This document shows positions 1 through 9,072 of a stretch of 26,423 nt of DNA, piece by piece; the stretch's first letter is position 1, and the number at the start of each line of letters is the position of its first letter. The stretch is taken from positions 1-26,423 of the forward strand of contig JAUCBJ010000224.1 in the NCBI GenBank assembly GCA_032718475.1, written 5' to 3'. The DNA comes from Nemertoderma westbladi (Eukaryota; Xenacoelomorpha; Nemertodermatida; Nemertodermatidae). A model generated the notes under the pieces. The model made no database searches, was not told where the DNA came from, and saw only the letters and a program-made list of their open reading frames with translations. The position numbers and the translations under genes were made by a program.

Positions 1-216
1 GCAACTCGTAGTTGGGTTTCGGCAACTCGGGGTTGCCTTTCGCCGAACTGAAATCGCGTTTCGGCAACTCGTAGTTGGGTTTCAGCAACTCGTAGTTGCA
101 TTTCGGCAACTCGGGGTTGCATTTCGACGAACTAAAGTCGCGTTTCGGCAACTCGTAGTTGGGTTTCGGCAACTCGTTGTTGCATATCAGCGAACTGAAA
201 TCGCGTTTCGGCAACT
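1..216. repeat. 21-bp minisatellite, about 10 units, cut by window start
   Basis: Ten consecutive 21-bp units are followed by a broken one. There are three unit flavours. Two contain a small dyad (CAACT-CGT-AGTTG, or CAAC-TCGGG-GTTG); the third starts with CGAACT and ends in TCGCGTTTC. The flavours recur in a loose order, suggesting a multi-unit repeat of about 63-84 bp. The array continues to the left of the window. No gene is visible in it. Confidence 0.93.
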
Positions 217-570
217 ACAGTATGTCACAAACCCTCGTATGTAATGTAACTATTATTTAGGACATGTATCTAACTAAATGATAAATGATGACAAGTTTAA
301 AAGTTAGTTATAGTTATAGATGGCAGAGTTGTTAATTTGTCAATTATATGTGTTTATTGCCGGTTTGCACATATTGTATGGCAGTAATAAAATATGATTT
401 TGTGGTCTATTTGATAAATGTGGAATAGTTTACCATCCGTTACATTCCATCCGTGACGCTGGACAGCAGCTTCTCTGCTTGCGTCGAATTTTCCCTGGAG
501 AGGGATGAATTTTTATTACGTCGAAAGTCTCCCCACCCCCCACCCCCCCCCCCCCCCCCTTTATTATTAG
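217..570. other. AT-rich DNA with no recognised gene
   Basis: This is single-copy-looking AT-rich sequence between the 21-bp array and the first 51-bp direct repeat. A short frame starting at 453 crosses the C tract and the 68-bp repeats; it has a low-complexity proline run and is not believed. The only structure seen is the C-rich tract at 531-559. Confidence 0.6.
531..559. repeat. Poly-C tract 1 (uninterrupted C17 at 543-559)
   Basis: A C-rich stretch ends in 17 uninterrupted C residues. It is the first of three such tracts in the window, all with C on the plus strand. The minus strand could form G-quadruplex-like structures. The exact length is likely unreliable in both replication and sequencing. 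Confidence 0.95.
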
Positions 571-621
571 AATATAATATGACAGTCAGTGTCAGAGGAG
601 GTAGACAACCTCAATATTTTA
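571..621 (+). repeat. 51-bp direct repeat, left copy
   Basis: This stretch recurs at 3076-3126 with one visible mismatch (G versus C at about its 21st base). It contains the small dyad GAGGT-AGACA-ACCTC. The two copies bracket about 2.45 kb made largely of the 68-bp and 55-bp arrays. This suggests either array growth within one ancestral locus or two copies of one dispersed element. Confidence 0.9.
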
Positions 622-876
622 ACAGCCCAGTACTCAGTCACTCTGGTCTACAAACCCAGAACCACGATCTGGGAACCCAAGAGCTTTTAACAGCCCAGTA
701 CTCAGTCACTCTGGTCTACAAACCCAGAACCACGATCTGGGAACTCAACAGCTTTTAAAAGCCCAGTACTCAGTCACTCTGGTCTACAAACATAGAACCG
801 CGATCTGGGAACGCAACAGGTTTTAACAGCCCAGTACTCAGTCACTCTGGTCTACAAACATAGAACAGCGATCTGT
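617..876. repeat. 68-bp minisatellite, nearly 4 units
   Basis: Units start at TTTTAACAGC at 617, 685, 753 and 821, exactly 68 bp apart; the last stops at about 876. Each contains the inverted pair CCCAGA...TCTGGG (weakened in later units) and a CAGTACTCAGTCACTCTGG core. Units 1-2 and 3-4 form two sub-types (CCCAGAACCACG versus CATAGAAC-GCG), suggesting pairwise duplication. It starts inside the end of the left 51-bp direct repeat. Confidence 0.93.
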
Positions 877-1103
877 AATTGTATTATCTGTAAGTTTGCA
901 AAATACGTAAGTCCATATCCATAAATATTAATATTAAATAGTTCTTCCCATGTATGTTTGAGTTTTAACTGCTCGCATGATGGCAATAGTGTAGAATGTA
1001 CTATGGTACATGGTACGTTAAATTGTAATTGACACATATTATTGTTTTAGTAGGATGCAGGAACAGTGTATCATGCATTGTATTAAGAAATAATATTTAA
1101 ATT
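877..1103. other. Spacer between arrays, no recognised gene
   Basis: AT-rich sequence separates the 68-bp and 55-bp arrays. The only ATG frame (minus strand, 852-1037, 61 codons) overlaps the 68-bp repeat and resembles nothing recognised. Confidence 0.5.
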
Positions 1104-3028
1104 GAATCCGCGTTTTACCCTCCTTACCGGATCCAATAACACTTTGTGACTAATTAATTTGAATACACATTTTACACCCCTTATCAGATTCATTAATATT
1201 TTGTAATTAATTTGAATCCGCGTTTTACACACCTATCCAGATCCATTACAACTTGGTACTTACAACTCGAATCCGCGTTTTACACACCTATCCAGATCCA
1301 TTACTACTTGGTACTTACAACTCGAATCCGCGTTTTACACACCTATCCAGATCCATTACAACTTGGTACTTACTACTCGAATCCGCGTTTTACACACCTA
1401 TCCAGATCCATTACAACTTGGTACTTACAACTCGAATCCGCGTTTTACACACCTATCCAGATCCATTACAACTTGGTATTTACTACTCGAATCCGCGTTT
1501 TACACACCTATCCAGATCCATTACAACTTGGTACTTACAACTCGAATCCGCGTTTTACACACCTATCCAGATCCATTACAACTTGGTACTTACAACTCGA
1601 ATCCGCGTTTTACTAACCTATCCAGATCCATTACAACTTTGTACTTACAACTCGAATCCGCGTTTTACACACCTATCCAGATCCATTACAACTTGGTACT
1701 TAAAACTCGAATCCGCGTTTTACATACCTATCCAGATCCATTACAACTTGGTACTTACAACTCGAATCCGCGTTTTACACACCTATCCAGATCCATTACA
1801 ACTTGGTACTTACAACTCGAATCCGCGTTTTACACACCTATCCAGATCCATTACTACTTGGTACTTACAACTCGAATCCGCGTTTTACACACCTATCCAG
1901 ATCCATTACAACTTGGTACTTACAACTCGAATCCGCGTTTTACACACCTATCCAGATCCATTACTACTTGGTACTTACAACTCGAATCCGCGTTTTACAC
2001 ACCTATCCAGATCCATTACAACTTGGTACTTACAACTCGAATCCGCGTTTTACACACCTATCCAGATCCATTACTACTTGGTACTTACAACTCGAATCCG
2101 CGTTTTACACACCTATCCAGATCCATTACAACTTGGTACTTACAACTCGAATCCGCGTTTTACACACCTATCCAGATCCATTACCACTTGGTACTTACAA
2201 CTCGAATCCGCGTTTTACACACCTATCCAGATCCATTAAAACTTGGTACTTACAACTCTAATCCGCGTTTTACACACCTACCCAGATCCATTACTACTTG
2301 GTACTTACAACTCGAATCCGCGTTTTACACACCTATCCAGATCCATTACAACTTGGTACTTACATCTCGAATCCGCGTTTTACACACCTATCCAGATCCA
2401 TTACTACTTGGTACTTACAACTCGAATCCGCGTTTTACACACCTATCCAGATCAATCACAACTTGGTACTTACAACTCGAATCCGCGTTTTACACACCTA
2501 TCCAGATCCATTACTACTTGGTACTTACAACTCGAATCCGCGTTTTACACACCTATCCAGATCCATCACAACTTGGTACTTACAACTCGAATCCGCGTTT
2601 TACACACCTATCCAGATCCATTACAACTTGGTACTTACAACTCGAATCCGCGTTTTACACACCTATCCAGATCCATTACAACTAGGTACTTACAACTCGA
2701 ATCCGCGTTTTACACACCTATCCAGATCCATTACTACTTGGTACTTACAACTCGAATCCGCGTTTTACACACCTATCCAGATCCATTACTACTTAGTACT
2801 TACAACTCGAATCCGCGTTTTACATACCTATCCAGATCCATTACAACTTGGTACTTACAACTCGAATCCGCGTTTTACACACCTATCCAGATCCATTACT
2901 ACTTGGTACTTACAACTCGAATCCGCGTTTTACATACCTATCCAGATCCATTACAACTTGGTACTTACAACTCGAATCCGCGTTTTACACACCTATCCAG
3001 ATCCATTACAACTAGGTACTTACAACTC
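1104..3028. repeat. 55-bp minisatellite, about 35 units
   Basis: Two diverged units (GAAT at 1104 and 1161, spacing 57 then 53 bp) lead into 33 regular units starting at 1214 with exact 55-bp spacing. Every unit carries GAATCCGCGTTTTACA...CCAGATCCATTAC. Variation is mostly single substitutions, for example TTACAACTT alternating with TTACTACTT. All three plus-strand frames stay open for hundreds of codons because 55 is not a multiple of 3 and the unit has no stop in any forward frame. Those frames contain no ATG, so this is satellite DNA and not coding sequence. Confidence 0.96.
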
Positions 3029-3075
3029 GATATTAGAGATTTATCCAAATTAATTCATCGCAGTGCGGGTTTTAC

Positions 3076-3126
3076 AATATAATATGACAGTCAGTCTCAG
3101 AGGAGGTAGACAACCTCAATATTTTA
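3076..3126 (+). repeat. 51-bp direct repeat, right copy
   Basis: This is the partner of 571-621 with a single visible mismatch. It lies about 47 bp after the end of the 55-bp array. The flanks of the two copies differ, so the duplicated block itself seems to be only about 51 bp. Confidence 0.9.
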
Positions 3127-4312
3127 TTAAGGATATGAGTTTAGCTTGATTTAACTGTCAAAGCTTATTGTTGCAGTGCGTCTGGGATTTGGGATACCTT
3201 AGACCAAACTGAAGGTCTGTTTACCACAGTTAGGAGAGGTTGAAAATGTATACATTTTTATTAAGCCTATTATTTTCACTTCACTACACTGCCTCCGAGC
3301 TATTTGCCACTGTGTGGCTTTTTTGGTTGGTTACCTCAGATCAAAGTGGTATAGTGTTTATATCAGTGGAGACATATCAGACTAAATCTTATATACTTCT
3401 CAGACTAACTGAATAGACAGACCTAGAGGAATACTGTTGACTGGAACTCCTGTATGATTGGTTCTTAGACGTTTATTGCTTAGGGAAGGAGTAAAATTTT
3501 TTCTATATTAACTCATTAAAGTGAACATTGGCTTAGGTACCTTTTCACAGTTTTGTGTTTGTTATTGATTGTAAGTAATACAGTAATGGTACCCGTAGTA
3601 ATTTGCTTGCTATTACATTATATAGAAATCATAGTTAATTTATGCATAGGTTGTACTGTATATAGACAAATACAAATACATTATGCTGTTATAGGAAATG
3701 AAATAGTAACAAATCCTTTCTGCCTTTACTGCTTTAATCAGTTTATATCTGATAATCGCAAATTAACAGCATTCAGGCTTATTTTGTGAAAAACTCGTAT
3801 TGTATATAAACAATAATGCTGATATGTTCATTAAGACCATAGGCCTTCAAGGATAGGATATTAACGGTATTTACTTAAATATTTATTATTTACTTTTAAT
3901 TTAGGGTTTGCGATAATCAGATAATTGAGACAAAAACGCATTTAATTATATATTGATTTGATTTCAACGGATTCAGGTGAGTTGTCAATTTATATGGGGT
4001 CTATTAAGGATAATTAAAGTTCTTAACAATATTTATTATTTTAATGGCGGAATATCAACATTTTTTTCTATCTACTACGATTAATGACTTATTTTTTGTG
4101 GAACGACGTAAATTCTCCATGCTGCAAACTACCGCTGAACCACGAACAACGCAGCAATGCCCGCGCACTTTTTTCAGCAGTGCAATATTCTGCTTTTGGA
4201 CAATATAACGCGCATTCACCGAAAAAACGCGCACACCAAACAGCCAAGCAATTAAATTCATACAAAGTAAATATATGTATAGGCCTAGCCCTGGTAGTTT
4301 AGTAAAGTTGGC
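3127..4312. other. AT-rich anonymous DNA, no recognised gene
   Basis: No protein family, RNA gene or tandem repeat was recognised here. A 78-codon plus-strand frame (3553-3789) has no usable ATG context and biased hydrophobic content. Around 4084-4260 the GC content rises and two small overlapping frames on opposite strands appear (72 and 68 codons); neither resembles a known protein. They could be a relic of a mobile element. Confidence 0.5.
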
Positions 4313-4585
4313 CTATCTACACATTAAGTGTATCTCACCTGACTTCCGGATCCATGATCCCAGGTAACAGAAGTCATCCACATGCTCAAGCATGCCATCT
4401 TTTGAGCTTATGCTGATCCGATCAGAGACTTGCTGAGGACTTTCAAAGTTAACTGTCAAAATTTTGGTCTTTCTGGAGTTAATAAAAAGACCAACACTAG
4501 AGGCAGCATGTTCTAATGAGCTGAGGAGCCGTTGGGCTCCTTCTAGTGATTCTGAGAGTACTCCTAAGTCATCAGTAAAGTCATG
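4313..4585 (-). pseudogene. Non-LTR retrotransposon reverse-transcriptase fragment
   Basis: Read on the minus strand, about 90 codons ending at a TAG (4313-4315) give the palm region of a LINE-type reverse transcriptase. The catalytic box appears as FTDDL (4565-4579), in the place of the usual F/YxDD. It is followed by LSESLEGAQRLLSSLEHAAS, then VGLFINSRKTKIL and, near the end, VDDFCYLGSWI. That order (xDD, a helix, xGLxINxxKTK, then VDxFxYLGS) is what RTE-like and related non-LTR elements show. The N-terminal RT motifs, the endonuclease and everything after YLGSWI are absent. The frame stays open upstream only to about 4657, where it meets a stop, and the residues before FTDD do not look like RT. 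It is a dead fragment; the exact clade is not certain. Confidence 0.85.
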
Positions 4586-4653
4586 ACTTTCCTTAAAGGC
4601 CTGCTTAAGGAAACCAACTTTAGAACTCTGCGATGTTGCTGGGTCCGCCGGCA

Positions 4654-4715
4654 GTGCACATTAGTACAAGCCAATCACTATCACCAATCATTGTGTAGCT
4701 TGTACTACTGTGCAC
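4654..4715. repeat. Hairpin with 18-bp arms at the RT fragment edge
   Basis: Arms at 4654-4671 and 4698-4715 are inverted copies matching at 17 of 18 positions (GTGCAC, two bases, TAGTACAAGC and its complement), around a 26-nt loop. It lies about 70 bp beyond the last recognisable RT codon. It could be a small MITE-like palindrome, the end of a decayed element, or a foldable transcript. Confidence 0.8.
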
Positions 4716-5296
4716 CCCATATCTTTCTGAATCATTTACAATTGTGGCATTGTTTAATTATAGTACCTTTGTATAGCATGTGTTTTGTAACATTGAGAGT
4801 TAGGTGATTAAGTGTTACAACAATTTTAAATAAATATTTACAAAGTTAATTACTTACTTTATTTTAGTTGCTGCAATAAAGGTATAACATTTCATATTAG
4901 CCAATCAACTACGATTATTGACTTCTATTTATTTGTAAAATAACTGGTCACTATCGTGGGTTCATGATGAAACGCTCAGATATTCGGATACCGTAATACT
5001 AGAAGCACTGTGAATGCAACATGAAACGAACCTGCCCCCCCCCCCCCCCCCCCCCCCCCTTCTACAAGTACAAAATCCGCAACATGTACCTCACACGGAA
5101 GTAGTAGCGAACATTGCTCAACTTCTACAACTTTGCTGTTTATTAATTATTTAATTGAAAAATCCTTTACTTAGACAATGCTATAAATATGTAGCACCAT
5201 CTAGTGGAACACAATAGAATTGTTAAATATCCGGTAGTTGGTCAATGTCTGTCTGTCATTTTGCTTTCCTAGCACGATCGGTTAGATCGATCAGTT
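4716..5296. other. AT-rich anonymous DNA with a poly-C tract
   Basis: No gene was recognised. The only marked feature is the C25 run at 5035-5059. Near 5270-5297 a short imperfect direct repeat (GATCGGTTA / GATCAGTTA) precedes the dispersed-repeat copy. Confidence 0.5.
5035..5059. repeat. Poly-C tract 2 (C25)
   Basis: Twenty-five uninterrupted C residues lie on the plus strand. The tract has the same orientation as the tracts at 543-559 and 6190-6216. Confidence 0.95.
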
Positions 5297-5600
5297 AGGA
5301 TTAAATTTGAATTTATAGGTAACTTTTAGAGCAACATTTATTATAATGGATTCTGGGGTAATGAACCAAAACAATATAGTGACATACCCATATAACTTAG
5401 GCATTGATTATTTGTGTTACGGATGACTAATTTGTTTATATTTGTAATTGACAGCTGCAACCAACGGAGGAACTACGACGCGATCTTCTACATTGTTCTC
5501 TTCCGATTCTTGTGACGGATCTGTTGTTTTGGAGCTCTAACGGGACCAGCGCTGTTACAGTTGTTTGTGAGTTCATTATCTTTAAATAATTTATCGTGTA
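5297..5600 (+). repeat. Diverged copy of the dispersed repeat also found in the 3.98-kb units
   Basis: Flanks such as TTGAATTTATAGGTAACTTT and TTTGTAATTGACAGCTGC align with 8963-9210 of the amplified unit, with several small indels. The middle part, 5461-5578, aligns without a gap and with about seven differences; its last 60 or so bases are nearly identical. This copy lacks the tRNA-derived insertion found in the units, so it represents the empty site for that insertion. Confidence 0.82.
5455..5566 (+). other. Exon-like conserved core, diverged copy
   Basis: A stretch of 112 nt is preceded by a T-rich tract ending in ACAG (5451-5454) and followed by GTGAGT (5567-5572), so it has the shape of an internal exon. 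One plus-strand frame is open, containing PTEELRRDLLHCSLP and then VTDLLFWSSNGTSAVTVV. The minus-strand frame is open too. The unit copies (9073-9186 and equivalents) keep the same plus frame but differ by 2 nt just after the acceptor, which changes the phase. Five of six substitutions against the unit copy change an amino acid, mostly L/I/V swaps. Real coding use is therefore unproven. Confidence 0.4.
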
Positions 5601-6429
5601 TTTTATATTATTAACCGATATATGGAATTTTGATTCAGCCATATTAACCCCACATTGCTAACTAACATAAAGAGGTTATAAATTGGCATTTTGTTAATGT
5701 TATATACCCAAATCGAAATCATAACTCTTACTGTTTTCGAAAAAATGTTCTAAAAAATGGATTCCATGAATTCTGAATTCTCCCGGTACTCGAATACCAA
5801 GTTCTTTCCATGAACAATGGAAAGTGTAATTTTTTATGGGGTTGAGAGATCTGGATTGTGACGAAATCAGTGGGACAACGAATTGATAGTTGTTTGTTAC
5901 ACATACGATGTAAATCTTTGTGTGGCATATATCTTGTACCACAATAAATCAATTACTATTGTGCCAACTGTATAAACCAGCGACTTCAGTTATTCATGGG
6001 CTGCACGAAGTTACAAAAATTAGTGGTTTAAACACGGCTTTCATTTATTATATTCATTAGGAAGGATAACCCAAGAAAGAATTTGTGTAAATCGTTCTAA
6101 ATTGAGACACTGAATAAAGCCCTGTTGACCGCAATATACGTAAAATATAATTACACTACGCCCCGGAATATACTGGAGTAATTCAGTGACCCCCCCCCCC
6201 CCCCCCCCCCCCCCCCTTCCCCGCTACCCCCAAATAATTCTACAAATATTTATGAAATTTGAAACATAGCTAATTTGTTCTCCCATCTGTCTGTCTCCCA
6301 ATGGGTGAGTAAATAATTGTTATTTCCGATTTAAATCTTTACCTACAAATTTAAAAAAGTTGTCACCCTTTATAGTACACCATTTTCTTAAACCATATTG
6401 GTTTATTGATACGAACCACTTGGAAAACT
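5601..6429. other. AT-rich anonymous DNA with a poly-C tract
   Basis: No gene was recognised. A minus-strand ATG frame of 80 codons (5700-5942) is not similar to anything I know, and a second frame overlaps it. The C27 run lies at 6190-6216. The block at 6154-6172 is an inverted near-copy (17 of 19) of 7621-7639. Confidence 0.5.
6190..6216. repeat. Poly-C tract 3 (C27)
   Basis: Twenty-seven uninterrupted C residues are followed by TT and two CCCC blocks. This is the longest of the three poly-C tracts. Confidence 0.95.
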
Positions 6430-6501
6430 GGTCGTGTAAGGATTCAAATTTGTAAAAATATTAAACTTTGGTTGGGAAATAGCTGAGATATGGGCGTTCG
6501 A
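6430..6501 (+). repeat. Left arm of the fold-back repeat family
   Basis: From about GGTCGTGTAAGGATTCAAAT through AATAGCTGAGATATGGGCGTTCGA this matches the left arm of the palindromic elements at 7632-7997 and 9230-9591. It breaks off where the 52-53-bp minisatellite begins. No matching right arm follows directly; the next right arm of the family is at about 7216-7396, on the far side of the minisatellite. Confidence 0.75.
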
Positions 6502-7036
6502 GCTCCATTGGATCTATTTTCGAGTCCTGAACCGAGTCAACACGCCATACTGCGCTGCATAAGATCTATTTATCACGCCTTGAACCGAGCCAACACGCCC
6601 TAGTGCGCTGCATTAGATCTATTCTCACGTCCTGAGCCGAACCAACACGCCCTACTGCGCTTTATTAGATCTATTCTCGCGTCCCGAGCCGAACCAACAC
6701 GCCCTACTGCGCTCCATTAGATTTATTATCAAGTCCTGAGCCGAACCAACACGCCGTACTGCGCTGCATTAGATCTATTCTCACGTCCTGAACCGAGCCA
6801 ACACGCCCTAGTGCGCTGCATTGGATCTATACTCATGTCCTGAACCGAACCAACACGCCCTAGTGCGCTGCATTAGATCTATTTCTCACGCCCTGAACCG
6901 AGCCAACACGCCCTAGTGCGCTGCATTAGATCTATTTCTCACGCCCTGAACCGAGCCAACACGCCCTAGTGCGCTGCATTAGATCTATTTATCACGCCCT
7001 GAACCGAGCCAACACGCCCTAGTGAGCTGCATTAGA
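6502..7036. repeat. 52-53-bp minisatellite, left part, about 10 units
   Basis: Repeated units contain CATTAGATCTATT, TCACG, CCTGAACCGAGCCAACACG and CCCTAGTGCGCTG. The earliest units are the most diverged (for example CATAAGATC, GCGCTTTATTAG) and the last ones are the most regular, typical of an array edge decaying. The same family resumes at 17707, so this is one array split by the amplified block. Confidence 0.95.
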
Positions 7037-7215
7037 TTGTTAGATAAAGTACTTAATTAATTAATTTTGCTACACTAAATTCACTATCTTGGACTGCAAT
7101 AATTGTATCTGTATAATTGCTGCTTAATTGTTAGGTATTATAAATTTATTTTATGAACAGTCAATATTGCACGTTTGCTTCTGCTGCAATCAATTTATTT
7201 TATTTAATAACTGCC

Positions 7216-7396
7216 CATGTTCTGGAACATTTTGCTTATCTCATAAGTAGTTGGGCAACTATGCATTACCTTTATAATAATATACTACATGGCTATTCAA
7301 AAGTTCTAGAATATGGAGTATTTATTTAACGTCCATATCGCAGCTAATTTGCAACAAAATTCAGCTTGTGTTACATATTTGGAATTCTTGCACGGC
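7216..7396 (+). repeat. Fold-back family, right arm without a clear left arm
   Basis: From ATGTTCTGGAACATTTTGC through TTTGGAATTCTTGCACGGC this matches the central and right parts of the complete elements. The left side matches only for a short patch (TTTGCTTCTGCTGCAATC) and then becomes the start of the 3.98-kb unit. Copy 2 has the equivalent right arm at about 11196-11376; copy 4 stops just after its first bases. Confidence 0.7.
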
Positions 7397-7631
7397 AAGA
7401 TTTCTATCAGTTCCATCAAATCACTAAAGTACTGCGGTGCAACTGAGCAATAACGTCGGAGACATCTTTATAAACGATTGTAGTTAAGATTATAAGAGAA
7501 AATACAAATCTGGCTCACACAGGCATTAGGAGGGATGTAAAACTATTTGTTTCAATTTCGTACAATCTTATTATAATTTGTTGAAATAATTTTTCAATAT
7601 ATGTCAATGAATTATACCACTATATTCCGGG

Positions 7632-7997
7632 GCATGGTGCAAGGATTCCAAATAATATGTAAAAATATTTGAATTTGGTTTTAAAATAGCTAAGATAGGG
7701 AGGGGCATTCAAATATTGCCCATATATTTGCTTCTGCTGTAATCGATGTAAAAACCCTTGTATTGCATTAATCTATTTAAAAACTGCCCCATGTTCTGGA
7801 ACATTTTGTTTATCTCATAAGTAGCTCGGCAACTAATTACATGGCAATTCAAATGTTCCAGAATATGGTGTATTTATTCAATAGAATTAAATATAGCCTT
7901 GCGCAGATGAAAAACCCTGCAACATTCGAACGCCCATATCTCTGTTATTTTTCAACGAAATTAAGATTGTGTTACGTATTTGGAATCCTTGCAAGGC
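7632..7997. repeat. Fold-back (long inverted repeat) element A
   Basis: The left arm, starting TGCAAGGATTCCAAATA near 7638, and the right arm, ending TATTTGGAATCCTTGCA near 7993, are inverted copies of each other at very roughly 70-80% identity. The most obvious part is the middle: TTCTGGAACATT (about 7793-7804) against AATGTTCCAGAA (7851-7862). Further out, AGCTAAGATAGGG faces CCCATATCTCTGTT. Equivalent copies lie at about 11613-11978 and 14088-14453. The 76-codon frame at 7841-8071, repeated at 11822 and 14297, lies largely in the right arm and is not a gene. Confidence 0.82.
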
Positions 7998-8577
7998 CAG
8001 CTTTCCATCAGTACAAAATAATCACTGTAAGGTTGATGACTAAATGCGGTGTAGCTTTAGCAATACGATAGAGACACCTATTTTTATAAGCTTGTACCTT
8101 AAGATTGCGATTGGAAGCGAAAATATATGGCTCACCAAGGCAGAAGCAGGGTTGTAAAGATATCTGTCTCAAATTTCGGGACATGGTATAAGCTGGTCAC
8201 TTTGGGTCTTAAACATTTTTCAATATAATTACGTTAGAGTCATGGGTACATAATTTACTACTGTACAACATCAATTTGATTCCTTACCCACTGAATCACA
8301 GTTTATGGCAGATTAATTAAATTATTCTAGAACGTAACTAATTCGATCCCTATTCTCCGTTACTCTACCTTTTATTTGGGTTTTATTGTGCCAATATCTT
8401 CACTTTTATGCATTAAATATATGTTTATTTAAAGATATTTTTAGGACCATGGTATTTTTCTCATCTTCCATTCCAACCAACCAAAATAAATCAAAAAATT
8501 ATTATCTATCTAATATCTATCTAAGCATGAACTAATTTCCCTAATAGGTTATATAGGATTAAAATTGAATTTTTAAG
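7998..8577. other. Flank of fold-back A, no recognised gene
   Basis: The first 250 bp or so are a degenerate relative of 7397-7620 (shared order: CAATA...GAGACA, TTATAA, GGCTCAC, GGTTGTAAA / GGATGTAAA, TTTTTCAATATA). The fold-back family therefore has associated flanking sequence and was duplicated together with it. The rest is AT-rich and unassigned, and ends in the left target-site duplication (8561-8577) of the tRNA-derived element. Confidence 0.5.
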
Positions 8578-8946
8578 TAATAACAGGACTTAGGATGATC
8601 CAACTCTATGCCAAAGGGAGCGGAGAAAATGAAGCCACCAGTGGGGATCGAACCCGCGTCTCCCGATAAACGTTCAGGTATGCTGACCACTACACCATGG
8701 AGACTCCTGCATCCTTCTGATTGATTTGATATAAATTGGGAAGCTACCTCACGGTTGCTATTGAATACAGTCTGCCCTTACGGATGGATTTAGTCTGTAT
8801 CCTAATACAGACAGTAGCTAGCAGTTAAGACCTCCCTGTACTGCAAACGAATCTTATTGTTTATGTTTTAACATCAATAGATTGAATAATTTTTTAAGTA
8901 ATTAAACAGGACTTAAGATGATTCAACTCAATGGCAAATGGAGCGG
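8578..8946 (-). mobile_element. tRNA-derived (SINE-like) insertion, copy in unit 1
   Basis: About 369 bp are flanked by a near-perfect 16-17-bp direct repeat, AAAATTGAATTTTTAAG at 8561-8577 and the same minus one T at 8947-8962. The uninserted sequence is visible at about 5300, so this is a real insertion with a target-site duplication. Internally a tRNA-like head (8634-8704, minus strand) lies between two direct repeats of about 41 bp (8584-8623 and 8906-8946, both with AACAGGACTTA-GATGA). There is also a perfect 8-bp hairpin, GTCTGTAT-CCTA-ATACAGAC, at 8793-8812. The duplicated ends suggest a dimeric SINE or a partial tandem copy. Equivalent copies lie at 12559-12927 and 15034-15402. Confidence 0.72.
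8634..8704 (-). tRNA. tRNA-like sequence (pseudo), unit 1
   Basis: Read on the minus strand, 71 nt fold as a cloverleaf: acceptor GTCTCCA with TGGTGGC (6 of 7 pairs), D stem GTGT/GCAT, anticodon stem CCTGA/TCGGG, variable AGAC, and T arm GCGGG-TTCGATC-CCCAC (4 of 5 pairs). The A box resembles TGGTGTAGTGGTCAGCAT, and the B box GGTTCGATCCC fits the pol III consensus. The body is closest to tRNA-Asp/Glu, but the anticodon loop ACGTTTA has C at position 33 and reads GTT. It is therefore a SINE head or pseudogene rather than a working tRNA. Confidence 0.75.
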
Positions 8947-9072
8947 AAAATTGAATTTTAAGCTAACTTTTAAAGCAACATTTAATATAATGGGCTCAGG
9001 GGTAATATTTAGGCATTTATTGTTTGATTTACAGACTTAGTACAGGTAATTGTCTATAATTGTAATTTACAG

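Noticed and set aside
453-758. 101-codon plus-strand frame
   Set aside because: It runs through the poly-C tract (a proline run) and into the 68-bp minisatellite. There is no recognisable domain and no start context.
1-3028. CRISPR-like array
   Set aside because: Units are contiguous without unique spacers, the organism is eukaryotic and no cas genes are present.
1212-3082. Six overlapping plus-strand frames of 134-440 codons
   Set aside because: They are translations of the 55-bp satellite in different frames. None has an ATG start and the peptides are the same repeat shifted.
5700-5952. Two overlapping minus-strand frames of 80 and 74 codons
   Set aside because: They are in different frames of the same sequence with no family resemblance. 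A relic of a coding element is possible but cannot be supported.
7841-8071. 76-codon frame repeated three times (also 11822-12052 and 14297-14527)
   Set aside because: It lies largely in the right arm of the fold-back element. Its repetition is explained by the 3.98-kb amplification, and it resembles no protein.
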